Source of the DNA: an uncultured bacterium
GTDB lineage: Bacteria > Patescibacteriota > Minisyncoccia > Phycocordibacterales > CAIZLB01
Length of the DNA: 9,470 nucleotides
NCBI GenBank assembly: GCA_903952785.1
Contig: CAJBHC010000001.1
Coordinates: 1-9,470, forward strand
Direction of reading: 5' to 3'
In this document: piece by piece, positions 1 to 4,831 of the stretch
How positions within the stretch are numbered: the stretch's first letter is position 1
Layout: the number at the start of each line of letters is the position of its first letter
Notes under the pieces: generated by a model
Database searches by the model: none
What the model was told of the DNA's origin: nothing
The model's input: the letters and a program-made list of their open reading frames with translations, nothing else
Translations under genes and position numbers: made by a program

Positions 1-232
1 AGACCGATGTTGCTGTGCTTAAATCTGATGTAGCTGAACTAAAGACCGATGTAGCTGTACTTAAATCTGATGTAGCTGAACTAAAGACCGATGTTGCTGT
101 GCTTAAATCTGATGTAGCTGAACTAAAGACCGATGTAGCTGTACTTAAATCTGATGTAGCTGAACTAAAGACCGATGTAGCTGTACTTAAATCTGATGTT
201 GCTGTGCTTAAGACCGATGTGGCCGAGCTAAA
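1..232 (+). repeat. 42-bp tandem repeats within the coiled-coil gene, with 84-bp higher-order unit
   Basis: Five full 42-bp units lie at 1-42, 43-84, 85-126, 127-168 and 169-210, then a decaying unit to about 232. Units 1 and 3 are identical, and so are units 2 and 4, so 1-84 is repeated exactly at 85-168. Units 1/3 and 2/4 differ only at two synonymous sites (GTT or GTA, then GTG or GTA for Val). Each unit encodes two heptads. The array continues past the left edge, so the copy number is unknown. Confidence 0.95.
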
Positions 233-401
233 GGCTGATGTTTTCATGATAAAGGACTATTTGTTCACAAAGTTAACACCGAGAGTTGAAGCGATTGAAG
301 GAGATCTGTCCATTATCAAAGACTATCTTTTCACCAAACTTACCTCAGACATAAGAACAGTTGTAAAGGAATGTATAGCTGAACAATTGGCAACCTCATA
401 G
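1..401 (+). CDS. Heptad-repeat coiled-coil protein, C-terminal part (5' end outside window)
   Basis: The frame is open from the left edge (codons begin at base 3) to TAG at 399-401, about 132 residues. The GTG at 15 is inside the repeat and is probably not the true start. About 75 residues are perfect heptads alternating LKSDVAE and LKTDVAV, with Val at position a and Leu at position d, the pattern of a long parallel coiled coil. After the repeats the motif IKDYLFTKLT occurs twice, about 26 residues apart (near residues 80 and 106 of the visible part), followed by a short amphipathic tail ending in QLATS. No catalytic motif, membrane segment or signal is visible in this part. I do not recognise the family; a structural, tether or spacer role is only inference. 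It lies upstream of the aspS promoter with no clear intrinsic terminator between them. Confidence 0.75.
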   Translation, partial: TDVAVLKSDVAELKTDVAVLKSDVAELKTDVAVLKSDVAELKTDVAVLKSDVAELKTDVAVLKSDVAVLKTDVAELKADVFMIKDYLFTKLTPRVEAIEGDLSIIKDYLFTKLTSDIRTVVKECIAEQLATS

Positions 402-442
402 AATAATAAGGTCATCAGCCTTCTGGGAGAATCCTGTTTCAT

Positions 443-470
443 TTGATTATTGCCTAACTTTTGCTATACT
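443..470 (+). promoter_or_regulatory. Sigma70-like extended -10 promoter of the aspS T-box leader
   Basis: TTGATT at 443-448 and TATACT at 465-470 are separated by 16 bp, and TG-n (462-464) directly precedes the -10 box. The predicted transcription start is near 477, which places the whole T-box leader just downstream. The -10 and its extension match the consensus well; the -35 is moderate. The position relative to an independently recognised riboswitch supports the call. Confidence 0.6.
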
Positions 471-476
471 TCAAAT

Positions 477-690
477 AAGCCGTTGAGTCGTTAACACCGA
501 GGAGGCGAGGAAAGAAAACCTGCAAAGCGCCCAGCCTAAAGAAATTTGGCGAGGGGGGCAAGCTGGCCAGTAGAATCCTCCGTTCCATGCTACGCAAGCA
601 TAAAGAGATAAAAACAGGGTGGCACCGCGATAAAATCGCCCCTGCAAATTTATTATTAAACATAATGAGTTTGTAGGGGCTATTTTGTTC
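477..690 (+). ncRNA. T-box riboswitch (tRNA-sensing leader) upstream of aspS
   Basis: The T-box core AGGGTGGCACCGCGA at 616-630 matches the family consensus AGGGTGGNACCGCG. An antiterminator can form: CAGGG 615-619 with CCCTG 640-644, GCGA 627-630 with TCGC 636-639, leaving the 7-nt bulge TGGCACC (620-626). The competing terminator is 638-648 with 670-680. Bulge UGGC would pair with a tRNA 3' end GCCA, meaning discriminator base G73 as in bacterial tRNA-Asp and tRNA-Asn, which fits aspS downstream. A hairpin at 587-601 (ATGCT, loop ACGCA, AGCAT) sits where stem III is expected. The stem I region is about 477-585. Candidate helices are 501-505 with 577-581, 531-535 with 562-566, and 536-540 with 545-549 closed by a GAAA tetraloop, but I cannot draw a canonical stem I or fix the specifier. 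In the known mechanism, uncharged tRNA stabilises the antiterminator and lets transcription continue. Confidence 0.92.
638..686 (+). terminator. Regulated intrinsic terminator of the T-box leader
   Basis: The 11-bp stem pairs GCCCCTGCAAA (638-648) with TTTGTAGGGGC (670-680), containing one G-U wobble, around an AT-rich 21-nt loop, followed by the T-rich tract TATTTTGTT. Bases 638-644 also form the 3' arm of the antiterminator, so the two structures exclude each other, as expected for a transcriptional T-box. Confidence 0.88.
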
Positions 691-758
691 CTCAAACTTG
701 AAATAATTTTAGCTGGCATTCACAAAATAATGGCCGTATTATTAAATAATTAATCAGA

Positions 759-813
759 GTCGCACCATGTGGGCGGAGGGGGTGGTGAGGCGCGACATGA
801 TTTAGCAAAATCA
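759..813 (+). promoter_or_regulatory. Structured, G-rich leader element directly upstream of the aspS start
   Basis: Two adjacent helices can form between the T-box terminator and the aspS ATG. The first pairs GTCGC 759-763 with GCGAC 792-796 and continues as ACCAT 764-768 with GTGGT 782-786, leaving bulge 787-791. Its loop holds the G-rich stretch GGGCGGAGGGGGTGG (771-785), which also fits a two-tier G-quadruplex pattern. The second, 798-803 with 808-813 (TGATTT, loop AGCA, AAATCA), ends one base before the start codon. There is no Shine-Dalgarno sequence at normal spacing; GGAGG at 775-779 is far upstream. A -10-like TATTAT at 737-742, without a convincing -35, could give a second, T-box-independent transcript starting near 749. 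The role is unknown; translational control of aspS is a guess from position. Confidence 0.45.
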
Positions 814-814
814 A

Positions 815-2221
815 ATGAAAAATAGAATTTATATTAAAGACCTAAAAGAACACGCTGGAGCAGAAGTAACCATTGGTGCATGGGTAGATGTTAGAAGAAA
901 CCAAGGAAAACTAATTTTCCTTGATTTTAGAGACAAAACCGGAAGAGTACAAGGTGTAATTCTTCCTGGTGCTGATTCTGCAAAAGCTATTGGAGAAACC
1001 CTTAGGCCTGAGTGGGTTGTTGAAGTTAGAGGAAAAGTAAACAACAGACCTGAAAAGAACATTCAAGCTGAAAAACAGAATGGTGATATTGAGTTGGAAG
1101 TTCTTGAAATTAAAGTTCTAAACGAAGCTGAGACTCCTCAGTTTGAATTAGGAAAAGACACTCGTGAGGTTAATGAAGATACGAGACTAAAATACAGATA
1201 TCTAGATTTGCGAACTGATCGTCTACAGAAAAACCTTAGACACAGACATAAGATGGCGAAACTTATAAGAGACATCTTTGATGCAGAGGGCTATATAGAA
1301 GTTGAGACACCACTTCTTACAAAATCAACTCCAGAAGGAGCGAGAGACTTTCTTGTTCCATCAAGACTTGAGAAGGGGGTATTTTATGCGCTTCCACAAT
1401 CTCCTCAACAATATAAGCAGCTCCTGATGGCCGGAGGAATTGAAAACTATTTCCAAATTGCAAAATGTATGCGCGATGAAGACTCGAGAGGAGATCGTCA
1501 ACCTGAATTTACCCAAATGGACGTCGAGGCAAGTTTTGTTACAGAAGAAGATATAATGTCGCTTAACGAGAAAATACTCATTGATATTGTTGCAAAGCTG
1601 TATCCTGAAAAGAGAATCCAGGAAATTCCATTCCCAAGAATTCCATATCACGAGGCAATGGAGAAATATGGAATTGATAGACCAGACATCAGAAATGACA
1701 AAGAAGATCCGAATCTATTGGCCTTCTGTTGGGTTGTTGATTTCCCATTCTTCGAACGTGATACAAAGGGTGGATGGACATTCACGCACAATCCATTCTC
1801 AGCTCCAAAGCAAGAGTTTATGGAGACATTAATGAATGCAAAGAGAAGCGATGATGGATTGGAGAAAATAATTGCAGCACAGTATGACATCGTGCTTAAC
1901 GGATCAGAAATTGGCGGTGGAAGTATTAGAAACCATCAAGCTGAGGCATTATTTAAGGTTTTCGAAATTCTTGGATATGAGAAAGAGAAAGTTGAAAATG
2001 ACTTCTATCATATGATTAAGGCTCTTAAATCTGGAACTCCACCGCACGGTGGTATTGCGTGGGGACTTGATAGGCTTTTAATGTTACTTGAAAACGAGCC
2101 AAATATTAGAGAAGTTATGGCTTTCCCAAAGACTGGAGAAGGAAGAGATCCTATGATGCAAGCTCCTTCTGGAGTTTCTGCGGAACAGCTTAGGGAGCTG
2201 AATCTAATCATTAAGCAATAA
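815..2221 (+). CDS. aspS: Aspartyl-tRNA synthetase (class II), compact form without GAD domain
   Basis: It activates aspartate with ATP and charges tRNA-Asp in the cytoplasm. The 468 residues show an N-terminal OB-fold anticodon-binding domain (about 1-105, WVDVRRNQGKLIFLDFRDK), the bacterial stretch QSPQQYKQLLM (195-205), class II motif 2 (RDEDSRGDRQPEFTQ, 220-234), GSEIGGGSIRNH (363-374) and motif 3 (GGIAWGLDRLLMLL, 412-425), ending with the family signature FPKTGEGRDPMMQAPS. Bacterial enzymes are usually near 590 residues. Here the insertion (GAD) domain is absent: GIDRPDIRNDKEDPN runs straight into LLAFCWVVDFPFFERD at about 286-315. Whether it discriminates tRNA-Asp from tRNA-Asn is undecided; the diagnostic loop reads RRNQG and RPEK, unlike either textbook version I know. 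The ATG at 815 gives a family-typical N-terminus. It is preceded by a T-box leader, so it is probably induced by uncharged tRNA. Confidence 0.97.
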   Translation: MKNRIYIKDLKEHAGAEVTIGAWVDVRRNQGKLIFLDFRDKTGRVQGVILPGADSAKAIGETLRPEWVVEVRGKVNNRPEKNIQAEKQNGDIELEVLEIKVLNEAETPQFELGKDTREVNEDTRLKYRYLDLRTDRLQKNLRHRHKMAKLIRDIFDAEGYIEVETPLLTKSTPEGARDFLVPSRLEKGVFYALPQSPQQYKQLLMAGGIENYFQIAKCMRDEDSRGDRQPEFTQMDVEASFVTEEDIMSLNEKILIDIVAKLYPEKRIQEIPFPRIPYHEAMEKYGIDRPDIRNDKEDPNLLAFCWVVDFPFFERDTKGGWTFTHNPFSAPKQEFMETLMNAKRSDDGLEKIIAAQYDIVLNGSEIGGGSIRNHQAEALFKVFEILGYEKEKVENDFYHMIKALKSGTPPHGGIAWGLDRLLMLLENEPNIREVMAFPKTGEGRDPMMQAPSGVSAEQLRELNLIIKQ

Positions 2222-2237
2222 ATTAATAAAAGTTTTG

Positions 2238-2252
2238 TGATTTAGAAAATCA
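2238..2252 (+). promoter_or_regulatory. Small hairpin upstream of scpA, near-copy of the one before aspS
   Basis: TGATTT 2238-2243 pairs with AAATCA 2247-2252 around loop AGA. The 15-nt sequence matches the 16-nt hairpin at 798-813 except for one missing base in the loop. No T-tract follows, so it is unlikely to be an aspS terminator. It ends 5 nt before the ATG at 2258, the longer possible start of scpA. Function unknown. Confidence 0.4.
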
Positions 2253-2266
2253 TCCAAATGACGATT

Positions 2267-2295
2267 TTGGAGAATCGCATACAGGGTGCTATTAT
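2267..2295 (+). promoter_or_regulatory. Extended -10 promoter candidate in front of scpA
   Basis: TTGGAG 2267-2272, a 17-bp spacer and TATTAT 2290-2295, with TG-n at 2287-2289. Transcription would begin near 2302-2303, only 3-4 nt before the ATG at 2306, giving a nearly leaderless scpA message. The boxes overlap the extra codons that a start at 2258 would require. Confidence 0.45.
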
Positions 2296-2305
2296 AAATA
2301 CGAAG

Positions 2306-3052
2306 ATGACAGAAGTATTTACAATCAAAACCGCAGGCTTTGAAGGTCCACTGGATCTGCTTTTGTCGTTGGTTGAAAAGCGTAAACTCTTTGTTAACGA
2401 TGTATCTCTAGCACAGGTTACGGATGATTATATCGCTCATGTTAATAATTTGGGCGATTATTCATTACATAACAGAGCGGATTTTATAACTATCGCTTCA
2501 ACTTTAATTTTAATCAAAGCAAAATCACTTTTGCCAACAATTAGTCTAACTGAAGAAGAGCATGGAGATATAGAAGATTTGGAAAAAAGATTAAAGCAAC
2601 TGGAAACCATAAGACAAGCTTCATTAACTCTTGCAAAAATATTTGGTAAAAACATTTTATACGAAAGGGGAGAGTTGAAGCAAGAATTGAAAGTCTTTGT
2701 GCCAAGCAAGGAGGTGGAAATAGGGGAAATTGGAAACGCAATTTTGAGGCTCCTTGTATCTTTACCAAAGAAACAAGCTGAAGCTCCAAAGGTTAACGTA
2801 AAAAAAGTTATAAGTATTGAAGAGATGATAGATAAACTGACGGTCAGGATTCAGTCAGCAGTAAGGATGACATTCAGAGAATTCAGCGGAAACAAAGGCA
2901 AAATGGATAGGGGACAGAGGGTGGATGTGATTGTGAGTTTTCTGGCAATGCTAGAACTCGTAAAACAAGGTATTATTAATGCAAGACAGGATAATTTGTT
3001 TGAAGATATTGAAATGGAGACAGATATGGTTGGTACGCCACGGTATATGTAG
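2306..3052 (+). CDS. scpA: Segregation and condensation protein A (kleisin)
   Basis: ScpA is the kleisin that bridges the heads of the SMC dimer and, with ScpB, forms the bacterial condensin that organises and segregates the chromosome. The N-terminal signature GFEGPLDLLLSLVEKRKL is at residues 11-28, followed by helices typical of the SMC-binding domain (DYIAHV, LILIKAKSLLP). A charged linker region follows, and the C-terminal winged helix includes FLAMLELVKQGIINARQDNLFEDI. From the ATG at 2306 the protein has 248 residues, the usual family length, with FEGPLDLLL at the usual distance from the start. A longer start at 2258 adds 16 residues that overlap promoter-like boxes; I prefer 2306 but cannot exclude 2258. 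Neither start has a Shine-Dalgarno sequence. It follows aspS and precedes scpB after 68 bp. Confidence 0.93.
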   Translation: MTEVFTIKTAGFEGPLDLLLSLVEKRKLFVNDVSLAQVTDDYIAHVNNLGDYSLHNRADFITIASTLILIKAKSLLPTISLTEEEHGDIEDLEKRLKQLETIRQASLTLAKIFGKNILYERGELKQELKVFVPSKEVEIGEIGNAILRLLVSLPKKQAEAPKVNVKKVISIEEMIDKLTVRIQSAVRMTFREFSGNKGKMDRGQRVDVIVSFLAMLELVKQGIINARQDNLFEDIEMETDMVGTPRYM

Positions 3053-3120
3053 CGGGAGATAAATTTCAAAGAATATGCGCGCTGAGAGCCAAATAATTCG
3101 TCAAAAAGTAAACCAAAAAT

Positions 3121-3747
3121 ATGCAAGAAGAACAAAAATCACAACAAGCGACAACAGAAATTTCTAAAAGAATTGAAGCGATTCTTTTTTGGAAGGGTGA
3201 ACCGGTGGGTAAAAGGGAACTGCAAAAACTTCTAGTAATAGATGAGCAATCAAAAGCCCTGCTTTTAGAAATAAATTCTGATATTTCAATCGCCATAAAC
3301 CTTGCTATTCTAGATTTAACGAGTATCCTTAGCAATAGGGGCCTTTGCCTTGTCCAGATAGAGGATAATTACACACTCAGAACATCTTCTTCAATAAGTG
3401 GTTTAATTGAAAAACTACAGATTGAAGAGTTAAACAAAGACCTCGGAAAAGCAACCACAGAGACACTCGCTCTCATTATCTACAAAGGTCCAATTAAAAG
3501 AAGTGAGATAGATAATGTTAGGGGTGTTAATTCGTCCTATATTTTAAGAAATCTAATGATTAGAGGATTAATAGATAAAGAAGTAGATCCAAAAAATTCA
3601 AGAACGAATATTTACAAGCCATCTTTTGAATTATTATCATATCTCGGCGTGACAAGTGTCGAAAACTTGCCCAATTATCAAGAAGTCGTTAACGAATTAA
3701 ATAAATTCAATGAAGACTTTAATCCAACAGAAATTAAACCTGAATAA
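3121..3747 (+). CDS. scpB: Segregation and condensation protein B
   Basis: ScpB is a dimeric double winged-helix protein that binds the central part of ScpA in the SMC-ScpAB complex. The first winged helix covers about residues 14-95 (KRIEAILFWKGEPVGKRELQ, then GLCLVQIEDNYTLRT). The second covers about 105-180 with the hallmark ETLALIIYKGPIKRSEIDNV, RGVNSSYILRNLMIRGLI and the family ending FELLSYLGVTSVENLPNY. The 208 residues are normal for the family. The start at 3121 has no Shine-Dalgarno sequence; the preceding 68 bp show no convincing promoter, so cotranscription with scpA is likely. Its last 38 bp overlap the start of the downstream carboxypeptidase frame, which suggests translational coupling. 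Confidence 0.95.
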   Translation: MQEEQKSQQATTEISKRIEAILFWKGEPVGKRELQKLLVIDEQSKALLLEINSDISIAINLAILDLTSILSNRGLCLVQIEDNYTLRTSSSISGLIEKLQIEELNKDLGKATTETLALIIYKGPIKRSEIDNVRGVNSSYILRNLMIRGLIDKEVDPKNSRTNIYKPSFELLSYLGVTSVENLPNYQEVVNELNKFNEDFNPTEIKPE

Positions 3748-4282
3748 TACAAATCTGAGTATTAGCAGAACAAAAAGAATCCTTGAACTTGCCTTATTTG
3801 GCATTCCAGTTGCACTATTGTTGCTGATGTTTTTTATTGCAGTAAATATTGCAAGCGCTGATGAACCGACTTATATCTTCTCAGATATTTTAGCTAACGT
3901 AAATGAAATAAACGCCCCAGAAATTGTTGCAAAAAATGCAGTTGTTTACGATATAAAAAACAAAAAATTTATTTATGCGAAAAATGCAAATGAATCAGTA
4001 CCAATGGCATCGTTGGCAAAAATTATAACGGCCAAAGTTTTTTTGCAATTGAGTGAAATGAGAGCAAATCAAGGAAATCCAATTAAAACAATTACAATTT
4101 CAAAAAAGAGCGATGGGTTTAACGCTGGAGACAGAGGATTAGTTGATGGTGAAGTTTGGAGGGTTGAGAATTTGATTAGATACATGTTAATAACATCTTC
4201 AAATATTGCGTCTAAATCACTTGCAGGCAGTGTTGTTGACGACGAGTTTGTTTTTTTCTCTTTTAATGAATGGTTACGTTAA
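3710..4282 (+). CDS. D-alanyl-D-alanine carboxypeptidase (S11 family), N-terminal fragment of a frameshifted gene
   Basis: S11 enzymes remove the terminal D-Ala from peptidoglycan pentapeptides outside the membrane. This frame has a hydrophobic signal or anchor segment at about residues 26-49 (ELALFGIPVALLLLMFFIAV, then NIASADEP). It also carries the nucleophile motif SLAK (Ser101, Lys104) after VPMA, and the second motif SSN (163-165) in YMLITSSNIASKSLAGS. Homology ends at VVDDEFV: after the T7 run at 4251-4257 the frame reads unrelated residues and stops at 4282. The matching continuation is in the +1 frame. Removing one T joins both parts into a 366-residue protein with the expected motif order. 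The ATG at 3710 overlaps scpB by 38 bp. It may be a genuine frameshift mutation, a sequencing or assembly error, or a slippage site. Confidence 0.85.
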   Translation: MKTLIQQKLNLNNTNLSISRTKRILELALFGIPVALLLLMFFIAVNIASADEPTYIFSDILANVNEINAPEIVAKNAVVYDIKNKKFIYAKNANESVPMASLAKIITAKVFLQLSEMRANQGNPIKTITISKKSDGFNAGDRGLVDGEVWRVENLIRYMLITSSNIASKSLAGSVVDDEFVFFSFNEWLR

Positions 4283-4811
4283 AGATATGGGATTTACTAG
4301 TTTTAGTTTTAAAAATAGTAGCGGCCTGTCAATTTCTAATCCAAATTATAAAGCCACCCTCTTGGCTTCGTCTAAGAATGCGCTAAACTCGATAATTACA
4401 AAACCAACTCCACAAACATCCTCTCCACAAATTTCCTCTGCATTTGGAAGTGCAAAAGAAATTGCGGTCTTATTTTCATCCATTTTTAAAGACACTCCAT
4501 TTTTAGGAAAGGCCAGCATAATTCCTGAAGCAACCTTTATAAACCTATCTGGAAATACTCACACAACCAAGAATGTAAACTATTCCATATTCCAAATACC
4601 AAACATTGTTGCTGGAAAAACGGGTACAACGGAAGAATCTGGGGGAAATTTAATTCTTATAATTAATGTCAAAGGTCATGAGTACGCAATTGTGATTTTA
4701 GGCTCAACAATAGAGGATAGGTATAATGATGCTTTAAAGCTGTCTTCTTCCACTGAAGCGTTCGCCTCACCTACGACGGCAACAAGAAAAGCATTTGCGA
4801 CATTGAAATAG
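4206..4811 (+). CDS. D-alanyl-D-alanine carboxypeptidase (S11 family), C-terminal fragment of a frameshifted gene
   Basis: This is the second half of the gene that begins at 3710, in the next frame. Homologous sequence starts just after the T7 run, at SLLMNGYVKDMGFTSFSFKN, the usual block downstream of the second active-site motif. It includes SSGLSISNPNY and the third penicillin-binding motif KTG (4617-4625, in AGKTGTTEESGGNLI). The final strand pattern LILIINVKGHEYAIVILGS completes the transpeptidase-like fold, and no long C-terminal domain follows. The ATG at 4206 lies in the overlap zone and encodes residues unlike the family, so it is unlikely to be a real start; the first ATG within homologous sequence is 4266. 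Alone, the fragment lacks the nucleophile and cannot be active. Stop TAG at 4809-4811, 20 bp before mraY. Confidence 0.83.
   Translation: MRLNHLQAVLLTTSLFFSLLMNGYVKDMGFTSFSFKNSSGLSISNPNYKATLLASSKNALNSIITKPTPQTSSPQISSAFGSAKEIAVLFSSIFKDTPFLGKASIIPEATFINLSGNTHTTKNVNYSIFQIPNIVAGKTGTTEESGGNLILIINVKGHEYAIVILGSTIEDRYNDALKLSSSTEAFASPTTATRKAFATLK
4251..4257 (+). other. T7 homopolymer at the carboxypeptidase frameshift
   Basis: The run of seven T after GACGAGTTTG is where the reading frame must change. With six T the translation would read DDEFVFSLLMNGYVKDMGF, which follows the S11 family pattern without a gap. With seven T the product stops at 4282. Confidence 0.85.
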
Positions 4812-4823
4812 ACATGTCATAAT
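4795..4823 (+). promoter_or_regulatory. Extended -10 promoter candidate in front of mraY
   Basis: TTGCGA 4795-4800, a 17-bp spacer and CATAAT 4818-4823, with TG-n at 4815-4817. Transcription would start at about 4830-4831, one or two bases before the mraY ATG at 4832, giving an essentially leaderless message. The -35 is imperfect. Spacing and TG-n agree with the candidates before scpA and the T-box. Confidence 0.4.
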
Positions 4824-4831
4824 CTACTAAT

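Noticed and set aside
1..232. CRISPR-like array because of regular repeats
   Set aside because: The 42-bp units are contiguous without unique spacers, and they encode in-frame heptads.
402..442. Terminator for the coiled-coil gene
   Set aside because: No stable stem followed by a T-run is visible between its stop and the aspS promoter.
454..719. Minus-strand frames covering the T-box leader
   Set aside because: They arise from the complement of a structured RNA leader. Their translations show no family features, and the + strand signals explain the region.
767..805. A 12-codon leader-peptide frame (ATG at 767, TAG at 803-805) in front of aspS
   Set aside because: It has no ribosome-binding site, only one Asp codon and no run of regulatory codons. 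It lies wholly within the foldable G-rich element, which explains the sequence better.
1361..1651. Open frame on the minus strand inside aspS, and similar frames opposite scpA, scpB, ftsW and the beta-helix gene
   Set aside because: These lie entirely opposite well-identified genes, have no recognisable motifs and have no independent upstream signals.
2238..2257. Intrinsic terminator after aspS
   Set aside because: The 6-bp AT-rich hairpin has no following T-tract, and its near-copy sits directly before the aspS start, where a terminator makes no sense.
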